Of a DNA stretch of 64,000 nt, positions 18,269 through 28,889 are shown piece by piece. The stretch covers positions 744,001 to 808,000 of the forward strand of contig NZ_CP024201.1 in assembly GCF_002749615.1 (NCBI RefSeq). The letters run 5' to 3'. This DNA is from Caulobacter mirabilis (GTDB lineage Bacteria; Pseudomonadota; Alphaproteobacteria; Caulobacterales; Caulobacteraceae). A model generated the notes under the pieces. The model ran no database searches. It saw only the letters and a program-made list of their open reading frames with translations, and had not been told where the DNA came from. The first letter of the stretch is position 1. Each line of letters opens with the position of its first letter. Both the position numbers and the translations under genes were made by a program.

Positions 18269-20170
18269 ATGCGTTTCGACGACCGCTTCCTCGAGGAGAT
18301 CAAGTCGCGCGTCCGGCTGTCGGACGTGATCGGCAAGACCGTGAAACTCAAGCGCCAGGGGCGCGAGTACGTGGGGCTGTCGCCCTTCACCAAGGAGCGG
18401 TCGCCGAGTTTCTTCGTCAATGACGACAAGGGATTCTACCACGACTTCTCGTCGGGCAAGCACGGCGACCTGATCAGCTTCCTGCAGGAGACCGAGCGGC
18501 TGACCTTCATGGAGGCGGTCGAGCGGCTGGCGGCCGAAGCGGGCATGGCGCTGCCGGCGCCCGATCCGCAGTTCGCCGAACAGGAGAAGAAGCGCCAGGG
18601 CCTGGGCGACTGGATGGAGCTGGCCGCCTCCTGGTTCGAGGGCGAGCTGCACCGACCGGTCGGCAAGGCGGCGCGGGACTATCTGACCCGCCGGGGCCTG
18701 CCCGAGCAGGAGTGGAAGCGGTTCCGCATCGGTTTCGCGCCGAACAACCGCACGGCGCTGAAGGACTATCTGATCACCAAGGGCGCCAAGGCCGGCGATC
18801 TGGTCGAGGCGGGACTGCTGATCTCGCCGGAGGATGGCGGCGCGCCGTACGATCGCTTCCGCGACCGCATCATCTTCCCGATCGCCGACGCCCGCGGGCG
18901 AACCGTCTCGTTCGGCGGGCGAGCGATGGATCCGGAGGCGCGGGCCAAGTACCTGAACGGTCCCGAGACCAGCCTCTTCCACAAGGGGCGGCTGCTCTAC
19001 GGCTTGCCCGAGGCGCGAAAACTGCTCCACGCCAGCAACGATGAGCAGCTCGTGGTCGTTGAAGGCTACATGGACGCCATCGCCTGCCAGCGTGCGAACA
19101 TCCCCGCCGTCGCTCCCTTGGGCACCGCCCTGACCGAGGATCAGATGGAGGTGCTCTGGCGGCTGCATCCGGAGCCGACGCTCTGTTTCGACGGCGACGG
19201 GGCGGGCATGAGGGCGGCGGCGCGTTCGATCGATCGCGCCCTGCCGTTGCTCAAGCCGGGCAAGAGCTTCAAGTTCGCCATCGTCGTCGGCGGCAAGGAT
19301 CCCGACGACGTGCTGCGCGAGCAGGGCCCCAACGCCCTGAAGGCCCAGCTGGCCGAGACCACGCCGTTCGTCGACGCCCTGTTCACCCGTGAGCGCGACG
19401 CCGAGCCGCTGGATACCCCCGAGCGCAAGGCCGGGCTCAAGCAGCGGCTCCGGGCCGCGGCCGGAAGCATCGCCGACAAAGACCTGGCCCAGGCCTACAA
19501 GGACGACCTGTACGGCCGCCTCGACGTCCTGTTCGCCCGGCCCGGCCGGGGCGGAGGAGGCGAGGATGGCGGCGCGCCGCGTCAGGCCCGCCGCCCCTTC
19601 CAACCGGGTGCGGGCAAGGGGCAGAGGGGCGCCATGACGTTCGACGCCTTCCCGACGCCGGAGGGCAAGGAGGCCGCCAAGAAGCTGGCGGTTTCGCTCG
19701 ATCCGTTGGCCGCCGCCCTGGCCAAGGGCGCTCTGGACGATCCCCATCGCCTCGACGACCACCTGGAGCTGCTCGAACGCTCCGGGTTCGGAGATCCTGG
19801 GCTTTCGGAATTGGCGAAAGAAATCATTCGCCTGCGACTCGACGCCGATCACCTTGACAGCGGGGCCCTTGCACGCCATCTGCGGGACCGTGGATTTGCC
19901 GGGCTGCTGACTGACATCGACCGGGCCGCTGCAAGAGCAGGCGCGCCCTTCCTGAAACAGGATGTCACCCTCGCCGCCGCCAGATCCCAGTGGACGCACG
20001 CTTTTGAGGTGTTGAACCGATTGGCTGCGCTCGAGACCGCCCTGTCGTCCGCCAAGGCCAACCTTGGGGGGCGTTCCGACATGGCGGCATTCGAACGCCT
20101 GAAGGCCGAGCGAGACACTTTGAAGCGGGCGGTGCGCTCTGGGGACATCTGGACGGACGGCGAAGCCTAA
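18269..20170 (+). CDS. dnaG: DNA primase, with degenerate zinc-binding domain
   Basis: DnaG makes RNA primers at the replication fork with DnaB helicase. The 633-aa protein has the N-terminal CHC2 fold, the TOPRIM catalytic core (VVVEGYMDA near 265 and CFDGDGAGMRAAARS near 308) and a C-terminal helicase-binding domain. The four zinc ligands are replaced: where E. coli has CPFH and HCFGC, this protein has SPFT (S38, T41) and HDFSS (D59, S62), so the domain keeps its fold signature (PSFFVNDDKGFYH) without a metal site. Low-complexity linker near 435-460. rpoD follows 75 bp later on the same strand, the usual macromolecular-synthesis pairing; rpsU is absent. Confidence 0.97.
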   Translation: MRFDDRFLEEIKSRVRLSDVIGKTVKLKRQGREYVGLSPFTKERSPSFFVNDDKGFYHDFSSGKHGDLISFLQETERLTFMEAVERLAAEAGMALPAPDPQFAEQEKKRQGLGDWMELAASWFEGELHRPVGKAARDYLTRRGLPEQEWKRFRIGFAPNNRTALKDYLITKGAKAGDLVEAGLLISPEDGGAPYDRFRDRIIFPIADARGRTVSFGGRAMDPEARAKYLNGPETSLFHKGRLLYGLPEARKLLHASNDEQLVVVEGYMDAIACQRANIPAVAPLGTALTEDQMEVLWRLHPEPTLCFDGDGAGMRAAARSIDRALPLLKPGKSFKFAIVVGGKDPDDVLREQGPNALKAQLAETTPFVDALFTRERDAEPLDTPERKAGLKQRLRAAAGSIADKDLAQAYKDDLYGRLDVLFARPGRGGGGEDGGAPRQARRPFQPGAGKGQRGAMTFDAFPTPEGKEAAKKLAVSLDPLAAALAKGALDDPHRLDDHLELLERSGFGDPGLSELAKEIIRLRLDADHLDSGALARHLRDRGFAGLLTDIDRAAARAGAPFLKQDVTLAAARSQWTHAFEVLNRLAALETALSSAKANLGGRSDMAAFERLKAERDTLKRAVRSGDIWTDGEA

Positions 20171-20245
20171 CCCCGTAAGACGCCCCGCGTCCTTTAGAGA
20201 TCACTTGGCGCCGTCGTGCATCGGCCGCGCCGACCGGAGACCGCG

Positions 20246-22198
<1,953 letters not shown>

Positions 22199-22210
22199 GA
22201 CCTACGGGAA

Positions 22211-22240
22211 GGGCGGCTCGCTGGAGCCGCCCTCTTTCGT
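22211..22240 (+). terminator. Intrinsic terminator of rpoD
   Basis: GGGCGGCTC (22211-22219), loop GCTG, GAGCCGCCC (22224-22232): a perfect 9-bp GC stem 12 bases after the rpoD stop, followed by TCTTTCGT. The U-rich tail is short but adequate for a rho-independent terminator in a GC-rich genome. Confidence 0.85.
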
Positions 22241-22288
22241 CTGTGGCGATGCCGTGCGTCCTTCGAGACGCGGACCGCGCATGGCGCC

Positions 22289-22636
22289 TTACACTTCCAG
22301 CACCACCGCGAAACCGCCGTAGATCATGCGCTTGCCGTCGTAGGGCATGTCCATGTTCCGCATGCGCTCGTCCTGCATGATCTTCTCCCAGGCGGCGTCG
22401 CGGACGGCCTTGTCCGGCCAGGTGATCCAGCCAATGGCGACGGTCTCGTCGGCGGTGGCCTGCACCGCGCGTTTGAAGTCGGTGACCTTGCCGTCCGGCA
22501 CGTCGTCGCCCCAGGCCTCGGTGACGCTCAGCGCCCCGGCTTCCTTGAACAGGACGTCGACCTTCCGGGCGTGCTCCAGATAGGCGTCCTTGTTGGCGGT
22601 CGGCACAGCCATCACAGTCATGTCGATGTAGCTCAT
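22289..22636 (-). CDS. DUF1428 family protein
   Basis: A 115-aa protein of the DUF1428 family, a dimeric alpha-beta barrel (ferredoxin-like) fold. Typical features: MSYIDMTVMAVPTANKDAYL at the start, EAWGDDVPDGKVTDFKRAVQ in the middle, GWITWPDKAVRDAAWEKIM and MPYDGKRMIYGGF near the end. No catalytic function is established for the family. ATG 22636 follows AGGGAGAG. It is divergent from an HxlR-type regulator across 69 bp, an arrangement often seen for regulators and their target genes, so control by that regulator is likely but unproven. Confidence 0.9.
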   Translation of the reverse strand: MSYIDMTVMAVPTANKDAYLEHARKVDVLFKEAGALSVTEAWGDDVPDGKVTDFKRAVQATADETVAIGWITWPDKAVRDAAWEKIMQDERMRNMDMPYDGKRMIYGGFAVVLEV

Positions 22637-22705
22637 GGTTCTCTCCCTTTCGCGGCCCCGCCGCCTGGTTGAGAGTCATGACCTATCGAGTTATATTAGG
22701 CAAGT

Positions 22706-23367
<662 letters not shown>

Positions 23368-23371
<4 letters not shown>

Positions 23372-23628
23372 CGCGCCGGTTCGACCGCCGCCGCCACGAT
23401 CCGGCGCACGAGCGGCAGCACCGCCAGCAGGGTCGGGAAGGCCACGATCCAGGACAGGCCCCAGGCCGACATCCAGATGGAAGGGAAGTCGGAGCCGAGG
23501 CCTCGGCTGCGCAGCGTGGCCACGGCCGAGACCACGAAGGTCATCAGCACCGACAGCACCAGCGGCATGACGAAGCCGGCCCATCGCGCGGGCAGGCGGC
23601 GGAAGCGGATGATCGAAGGGTGGGGCAT
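23368..23628 (-). CDS. DUF2798 small membrane protein
   Basis: An 86-aa protein with two predicted transmembrane helices (about residues 18-40 and 55-76), matching DUF2798: RRLPARWAGFVMPLVLSVLM at the first, and WGLSWIVAFPTLLAVLPLVR at the second. Function unknown. ATG 23628 (MPHPSII) is preceded by GAGAG about 8 nt upstream; an in-frame ATG at 23658 is possible. Its stop overlaps the stop of the convergent HxlR gene. Confidence 0.8.
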
Positions 23629-23768
23629 CAAGGCGTCTCTCAAGAGGGTCGTCGGCATGGCGGCATCGCCCCGGCCGAGGACCGGGCAGGATGCGTTGCC
23701 TGACGTGAGACGCTTACGGCGCGATGAGGCGCGCCGATCGTCTAGCCCATATGCGAACCATTCGCAAG

Positions 23769-26333
23769 TCAGAGTCGCGGATCGATCGGTTCGCTCTCCA
23801 GCGCCAACACGGCGAAGACGCACTCGTGCACCTGGCGCAGCGGCCGGTTCTCCACGAAGCGCTTCAGCGCCTCATGGCCGAGGGCGAACTCCCGCAGGGC
23901 CAGGTTGCGCTTGCTGTTCAGGCCGCGCGTCCTGAGGCGGTCGAGATGCTCCGGCGCGTCGTACTCGGGACCGTAGATGATCCGCAGGTACTCCGGCCCG
24001 CGCACCTTGAGCGCCGGCTGGATCAGGCCCTTGGGTCCGCGCGTGACGAAGTCCAGCGGCTTGACCACCATGCCTTCGCCGCCGGCGCCGACCAGGGCCT
24101 CCCACCAGGCGACGGCCTCGGCCCAGGACGCGTTGTCCCCGAGATCGACCGTCCGCCAGCGCGTCGGGGCGATCACCGCCTGGCCCGCGCCGGCCAGTCG
24201 CTCGGCCATGCCCATGTGCCAGGCGTGGTCGCGATCGAAGTGGACCGCCCCCTCGCTGGCCAGCACATGGAACGGCGCGACGCGCAGGTCGTCGACGCCC
24301 GACACGGGCCAGACGTAGGGCGCCCACGCCCGGGCGTAGCGCGCGGCGCGGTCGGCGCGGTCCTCGAACCGGGCGGCGAAGTCGCCGGCGGCCACGCCGC
24401 GGGCTGCGGCGCGCGCCAGGGCGTCGGACGCCGCCGCCAGGCCGGCCCGCGACGAGACCGCCACGGGCGCATACTGGCCGTCGATCAGCGATCCCGCCTT
24501 GGCCGACCAGGGCATGATCTCGGCGTCCAGCAGCAGCCAGCCGGTCTTCAGCTCGTCCCACAGCCCGGCGGCGTCGACCGCCGACCGCAGCCGCGCCAGC
24601 AGGGCCTCCGTCGTCTCCGGCGCGTTGAAGAAGCCGCGCCCGGTCCGGGTCCAGATCGCGCCGCCCTCCTCGCCGGTCACGCCGAAGCGGGTCCGGGCGA
24701 CCTCGGCGTCGCGGCACAGGGCGATCACCGCCCGCGAGCCCATGTGCTTCTCCTCGCACACGGCCGTCGCCACGCCCTGCTTGCGGAAGTAGTCGAGCGC
24801 TTCTTCCGGCCGTTCCAGCCAGCCCTCGCGGGCGCTGGTTTCCGAGGGCGACATGGTCGGTGGCAGGTAGGTCAGCCACTGGGGCGCGACGGCGAACCGG
24901 CTCATCACCTCCAGCGCCGCGGCCGCGTTCTCCTCGGCCACGACCACGCGGCCGCGCAGGCTGGTGTCGATCCAGCGGCGGCCGCTGACATCCTCCATGT
25001 CCAGCAGCGTATCGGCGACGGCCTGGGCGTCGCGACCGTCCTGCGCGCCGATCATCGGCCGCATCGGCTCGGACCAGACCGCGCGCGCCGGGACCTCGAC
25101 CAGGTCCGTTTCGGGCCAGCGCAGGGCCGTCAGCTTGCCGCCGAACACGCAGCCGGTGTCGATGCAGAGGGTGTTGTTCACCCACTGCGCCTCGACCGTC
25201 GGGGTGTGGCCGTAGATCACCGCCGTCGGGCCGCGGTAGTTCGCGGCCCAGTCGGCGCGGACGGGCAGGCCGAACTCGTCGATCTCGCCGGTGGTTTCGC
25301 CGTAGAGGGCGAATTCGCGCACCGCGCCGGAGCCGCGGCCGATCATCTCCTCCTTCAGGCCCGCGTGCGCGACGCACAGCCGCCCACCGTCCAGCCAGAG
25401 ATGGCTGCGCAGGTCGGCGAGGAAGCCCGGGAGGGCCTCGCGGAAGCCGCGGTCGACGGTTTCCATCTGCTCGACGGTCTGCTGCAGGCCGTGGGCGATG
25501 GTGACCTTGCGGCCCTCCAGCCAACGGCCGAACTTGCGCTCGTGGTTGCCCTGGACGCAGTAGGCCGCACCGGCGGCGACCATGCTCATGGCGATGCGCA
25601 GCACGTCCGGCGAGTTCGGGCCGCGGTCGACCAGGTCGCCGAGAAAGATCGCCCGACGGCCCGGCGGCGGCGTGACCGTCACCGTCCGTTCGCCGCGATC
25701 CTCGCCCCAGGCCACCGTGTAGCCGAGCTTGCCGAGCAGGTCTTCCAGCTCCGCCGCGCAGCCGTGGACGTCGCCGATGATGTCGAACGGCCCGTGGTCG
25801 TCGCGCTTGTCGGTCCACAGCGGGCGGCGCTCGATCGTCGCGGCGTCGATCTGCTCCACATTCATCAGCCTGTAGACCTGCCGGAAGCCCTCGCGGGGCA
25901 GGCCGCCCTGGCCCTTCCGGATCTCCTGGGTCATGCGCCGCACGATCTGGGCTCCGGACGGACGGTTCGGCCGCGCGCTGTTGCGGGCGACGCAGACGTC
26001 GATGCCCGGGTCGACCACGATGGCGACGGGCAGGGCGTGCCAGCGGCGCGCCAGGGCGATCCAGTCCTTGCGGTCGGCGGCGCGGACGTTGGTGGCGTCG
26101 ATCACCGTCAGCTTCCGGTGCTTGAGCCGCTTCTCGGCGATGGCGCGGACCAGATCGAAGGCGTCGCCGCTGATCGACTGGTCGGTCTCGTCGTCCGCGA
26201 CCATGGCCCGGCAGGCGTCCGAGGAGATCACCTCCGTCGGCAGGAAGTGGCGGGCGGCGAAGGTCGACTTGCCCGAACCGGTGGAGCCGATCAGCACGAC
26301 CAGTGCGAAGTCGGGGATTTCGAGCCTGCTCAT
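23769..26333 (-). CDS. pnkp: Bacterial RNA-repair polynucleotide kinase-phosphatase-ligase (Pnkp)
   Basis: An 854-aa three-domain RNA-repair enzyme, close to the length of clostridial Pnkp. Residues 1-170 are the 5'-kinase: P-loop GSTGSGKST at 16-24 and TNVRAADRKDW near 89. About 178-430 is the metallophosphatase that removes 2',3'-cyclic phosphates: GDVHGC, GDLVDRGPNS, GNHERK, YGHTPT. About 460-854 is the adenylyltransferase/ligase: EKHMGSRAV holds the lysine to be adenylated, with LLDAEIMPW and GGEGMVVKP as later motifs. ATG 26333 overlaps the hen1 stop (ATGA), so the two are coupled. In studied systems Hen1 is needed to activate ligation and marks the repaired end with 2'-O-methyl. Expected targets are tRNAs cut by ribotoxins. 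Confidence 0.95.
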   Translation of the reverse strand: MSRLEIPDFALVVLIGSTGSGKSTFAARHFLPTEVISSDACRAMVADDETDQSISGDAFDLVRAIAEKRLKHRKLTVIDATNVRAADRKDWIALARRWHALPVAIVVDPGIDVCVARNSARPNRPSGAQIVRRMTQEIRKGQGGLPREGFRQVYRLMNVEQIDAATIERRPLWTDKRDDHGPFDIIGDVHGCAAELEDLLGKLGYTVAWGEDRGERTVTVTPPPGRRAIFLGDLVDRGPNSPDVLRIAMSMVAAGAAYCVQGNHERKFGRWLEGRKVTIAHGLQQTVEQMETVDRGFREALPGFLADLRSHLWLDGGRLCVAHAGLKEEMIGRGSGAVREFALYGETTGEIDEFGLPVRADWAANYRGPTAVIYGHTPTVEAQWVNNTLCIDTGCVFGGKLTALRWPETDLVEVPARAVWSEPMRPMIGAQDGRDAQAVADTLLDMEDVSGRRWIDTSLRGRVVVAEENAAAALEVMSRFAVAPQWLTYLPPTMSPSETSAREGWLERPEEALDYFRKQGVATAVCEEKHMGSRAVIALCRDAEVARTRFGVTGEEGGAIWTRTGRGFFNAPETTEALLARLRSAVDAAGLWDELKTGWLLLDAEIMPWSAKAGSLIDGQYAPVAVSSRAGLAAASDALARAAARGVAAGDFAARFEDRADRAARYARAWAPYVWPVSGVDDLRVAPFHVLASEGAVHFDRDHAWHMGMAERLAGAGQAVIAPTRWRTVDLGDNASWAEAVAWWEALVGAGGEGMVVKPLDFVTRGPKGLIQPALKVRGPEYLRIIYGPEYDAPEHLDRLRTRGLNSKRNLALREFALGHEALKRFVENRPLRQVHECVFAVLALESEPIDPRL

Positions 26334-27730
26334 TGGGCGGTCCTCCGGAACACGGCCATCTGGGTCGGGGCGCCCAGCGCCTCGTCCAGCTTGCCGATCG
26401 GCGACAGCTCCGCCGTGTAGCCGTAGGTCTCGCCCACGCGGTCGACCCAGGCGCGGAACTGGGCCCGGCTCCATTCGAAATGATGGTCCGGGTGGCGGAA
26501 GGCGGCGGCCGCCAGGTTCGGGAACAGGGCGTTGTAGTCGGCGTTCGGCGTGGTCACGACCACGATCTCCGGCCGGGCGACGCCGAACACCACCTGTTCC
26601 AGCGCGGGCAGGCGGTCTTCGTCCAGGTGCTCGATCACCTCGACCAGGGCTGCGGCGTCGACGCCTTCCCAGCGCCGGTCGCGATAGGTCGCCGAGCCGT
26701 GCAGCAGCATCACCCGGCCCTCGGGCGGGCCGCCGGCCTCGCGCAGCTTCAGCCGCTTGGTCGCCCATTCCAGTTCGCGGGCGGCCGGGTCGACCCCGAT
26801 CAGCCGCTCGACCCAGCGCTCGCGCACCAGCTTCTGCAGCAGCTTGCCCTCGCCGCAGCCCAGATCGACGACGCTCCTGGCCCCCGAGGCGCGCAGGGCC
26901 TCGACGACGGCCAGCATGCGTTCGTCGTTCAGGCGCAGCGGCGTCTCAAGCGCGTCCTCGCCCGCTCCGGGGCGGGCGGCCGGTTCGACGGCGTCCTCCT
27001 GGACCGTCTCCGGCGCCAGCCGCGCCAGGGCTTCCCGCGCCAGGGCCTTGCGGTGGATCAGGTAGCGAAGGACGATCAGGTCCCTGGCCGGATGGCTCTC
27101 CAGCCAGCCTTCGCCCCGTCGCAGCAGCTTGGCGACCTCGTCCTCGCCGACCCAGTAGTGCTTGTCGTCATCCAGCACCGGGATCAGGACGTAGAGGTGG
27201 TTCAGCAGCGCGCTCAGCCGCGCTGCTCCGGCCAGCTTCAGCGTGACATAGTGGGACGCCCGGCCGGCCTGCGCGCCGACGTCCTCGATCGGCTCGACCG
27301 TCGTCGCCCAGCCCAGAGGCTCGAACAGCGCCCGGACCAGCGCCTCGCCGCCGCGCGCGGGCAGGGGCGTCACCACCGCCTCCAGCGGGATTTCCGTCTC
27401 GGCCAGGGCCTGGCGATCGCGGGAACTGCCGCTCATCGCCGTGCGCAGGGCCCGGGTCAGGGCCACCGACAGGAAGGACGAGGCCGCATAGGGCCGGTCG
27501 TTCACATACTGGTCGAGCAGGCCTTCGCTGCGGCCCTTGCCGCGAACCAGGCCGATCGGATCGACGTCCAGCACCAGGGCCGCCTCGCAGCGGGCCTCAT
27601 TGGCCTCGGGATAGAAGACCAGCGCCTTGCCGAACGGCAGTTCGGTCTCGTGCAGGCGGTCGGGGTGCTTGTGCAGCAGATAGCCCAGGTCGGTGGCGGG
27701 GCGGTGAGTGGTGGCGACGGACAGGTACAT
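26330..27730 (-). CDS. hen1: 3'-terminal RNA ribose 2'-O-methyltransferase Hen1
   Basis: A 466-aa protein. The N-terminal half (about 1-240) is the bacterial Hen1 domain that activates Pnkp ligase (MYLSVATTHRPATDLGYLLH at the start, YVNDRPYAASSFLSVALTRA near 75). The C-terminal half is the methyltransferase: SAM loop VDLGCGEG at 288-295, and the manganese-binding residues E364, E367 and H368 in EVIEHLDE plus the H416/H417 pair in PDHHFEWSR. It methylates the 2'-OH of a broken RNA 3' end before sealing, so the repaired RNA cannot be cut again at that bond. It is the first gene of the operon; the upstream 55 bp and a strong hairpin at 27785-27825 are likely control elements. Confidence 0.95.
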   Translation of the reverse strand: MYLSVATTHRPATDLGYLLHKHPDRLHETELPFGKALVFYPEANEARCEAALVLDVDPIGLVRGKGRSEGLLDQYVNDRPYAASSFLSVALTRALRTAMSGSSRDRQALAETEIPLEAVVTPLPARGGEALVRALFEPLGWATTVEPIEDVGAQAGRASHYVTLKLAGAARLSALLNHLYVLIPVLDDDKHYWVGEDEVAKLLRRGEGWLESHPARDLIVLRYLIHRKALAREALARLAPETVQEDAVEPAARPGAGEDALETPLRLNDERMLAVVEALRASGARSVVDLGCGEGKLLQKLVRERWVERLIGVDPAARELEWATKRLKLREAGGPPEGRVMLLHGSATYRDRRWEGVDAAALVEVIEHLDEDRLPALEQVVFGVARPEIVVVTTPNADYNALFPNLAAAAFRHPDHHFEWSRAQFRAWVDRVGETYGYTAELSPIGKLDEALGAPTQMAVFRRTAQ

Positions 27731-27779
27731 GGCTTGGCGGCTTCGGTTCTACGGATCGATTGGGCCGGTCGGCGGGGGG

Positions 27780-27825
27780 CAGAAACGACGAACCCCTCCA
27801 GGCCGGGCCGGGAGGGGTTCGTCGT
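27780..27825 (-). terminator. Strong hairpin/terminator between the small ORF and hen1
   Basis: Arms at 27785-27799 and 27811-27825 pair perfectly over 15 bp (ACGACGAACCCCTCC on the plus strand with its complement) around an 11-nt loop. On the minus strand TTTCT follows the stem, so it fits an intrinsic terminator 25 bp after the stop of the 30-codon ORF and 54 bp before the hen1 start. It could end a separate small transcript or attenuate hen1-pnkp. Confidence 0.7.
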
Positions 27826-27849
27826 CAGGTCGGTCGGATCGCGGATCCG

Positions 27850-27942
27850 TCAGCCTGGCAGTCCCTCCACGCGCGTGCGTTCGCACTCGGCTTTGAAGCC
27901 GGGGCGGTTCAAGACGCGCAGAGGGTTGATCGAGATCGTCAT
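27850..27942 (-). CDS. Candidate 30-aa small protein or leader peptide
   Basis: ATG 27942 opens a 30-codon frame (MTISINPLRVLNRPGF... ending VEGLPG) that stops just before a perfect terminator-like hairpin. I do not recognise the peptide. It contains a single cysteine and many arginines. The 329-bp gap between hen1 and the ArsR gene otherwise holds no gene. Support comes from the ORF-plus-terminator layout, not from a ribosome binding site, which is weak. It may be an independent small protein, a regulatory leader of the RNA-repair operon, or part of a small RNA. Confidence 0.4.
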   Translation of the reverse strand: MTISINPLRVLNRPGFKAECERTRVEGLPG

Positions 27943-28025
27943 CGACCGGGGCGATAGCACGGGTCTGCGACGACGGGCAACGGGGGCCGCTCGCCTTTCA
28001 CTTTAGAAGATGCTTTACTTTTTTC

Positions 28026-28062
28026 TTGACGCGCGCGCCTCGTCTTCATACTTAAGTGTATG
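28026..28062 (+). promoter_or_regulatory. Promoter and putative ArsR operator of the SRPBCC operon
   Basis: TTGACG at 28026-28031, a 17-nt spacer and TACTTA at 28049-28054 form a good sigma-70 promoter. Overlapping the -10 box and the start codon is an inverted repeat CATAC-N6-GTATG (28047-28062) with the inner palindrome ACTTAAGT. The position suits an autorepressing ArsR protein. The predicted transcript start would fall at or next to ATG 28060, implying a leaderless mRNA. Confidence 0.6.
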
Positions 28063-28401
28063 CTTCAGCAATCGCCCGCGCTCGACCACGTCTTCCATGC
28101 CCTCTCGGACCCCGCCCGGCGCGGGATGCTGGAGCGGCTGAGCCGTGGACCCGCTTCGGTCAGCCAGCTGGCCGAGCCTCTGCCGATGAGCCTGTCGGCC
28201 GTCGTCCAGCATCTGTCGGTGCTGGAGGGGGCGGGGCTGGTGAAGACGGAGAAGGTCGGGCGGGTGCGGACCTGCACGCTCGACACCTCGGTCCTGACCC
28301 AGGCCGAGAAGTGGATCAACGACCGGCGGACCTTCTGGGAAGGCCGGCTCGACGCCCTCGGCGCGTTCCTGGCCGAGACCAAGCCCGCCGACGAGGCCTG
28401 A
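28060..28401 (+). CDS. ArsR-family winged-helix repressor
   Basis: A 113-aa metalloregulator-like repressor: DHVFHALSDPARRGMLERLS at the start, the recognition helix SLSAVVQHLSVLEGAGLV near 44-61 and a wing TEKVGRVRTCTLD. There is no CxC metal motif, so it belongs to the group that pairs with SRPBCC (AHSA1-like) proteins rather than to true arsenic or metal sensors. ATG 28060 lies inside its putative operator with no room for a Shine-Dalgarno sequence. It is followed after 5 bp by the first of three SRPBCC genes, with which it should form an operon. Confidence 0.92.
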   Translation: MLQQSPALDHVFHALSDPARRGMLERLSRGPASVSQLAEPLPMSLSAVVQHLSVLEGAGLVKTEKVGRVRTCTLDTSVLTQAEKWINDRRTFWEGRLDALGAFLAETKPADEA

Positions 28402-28406
28402 CGCCT

Positions 28407-28874
28407 ATGACCGAACCGACCGCTATCCACGCGACCCTGACGCTCGACCGGCTCTATGACGCCGCCCCCGGACGGGTGTTCGCCGCCTGGGCTGATCCCG
28501 GCGCCCGCGCCCGCTGGGGCGCGCCGACGCCGCGGCATGAGATCGTCTTTCTGGAGACCGACTTCCGCGTCGGCGGGCGGGACTTCAGTTGCTGCGGCCT
28601 GGTCGGCGACCCGTCGATCGCCGTGGAGGCGCGCTACGAGGACATCGTCGAGGGACGGCGGATCGTGTTCACCGAGACGGTGCTCCATCAAGGCGTCCGG
28701 CTGTCGGTCTCGCTGGTCACCGTCCTGCTGCAGGTCGAGGGCCTGGCCACGCGGCTGACGCTGACCTGCCAGATCACCGCCCTGGACGGTTCCGACATGG
28801 CCGCCGGCGCGCGCAGCGGCTGGACCGCCGCCCTCGGCAATCTCGCCGCCGAGCTGACGCGCGAAGCCGCCTGA
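28407..28874 (+). CDS. SRPBCC (AHSA1-like) protein, tandem copy 1
   Basis: A 155-aa START-like domain protein: LDRLYDAAPGRVFAAWADPG, then FRVGGRDFSCCG and IVEGRRIVFTETVL, the common AHSA1/SRPBCC pattern with a deep hydrophobic pocket. These proteins bind small hydrophobic ligands; most have no known function. The start is 5 bp after the ArsR stop. It is clearly related to the next two genes but has lost the GAYL/GAYF segment near its C-terminus that the other two share. Confidence 0.85.
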   Translation: MTEPTAIHATLTLDRLYDAAPGRVFAAWADPGARARWGAPTPRHEIVFLETDFRVGGRDFSCCGLVGDPSIAVEARYEDIVEGRRIVFTETVLHQGVRLSVSLVTVLLQVEGLATRLTLTCQITALDGSDMAAGARSGWTAALGNLAAELTREAA

Positions 28875-28889
28875 CCGAAGGGGGTTCCG

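Noticed and set aside
23724-26420. 898-aa plus-strand frame opposite pnkp
   Set aside because: Shadow of pnkp; composition typical of antisense frames in this GC range.
27701-28006. Plus-strand frames over the hen1 upstream gap
   Set aside because: Short, overlap the hairpin, no ribosome site or recognisable sequence.
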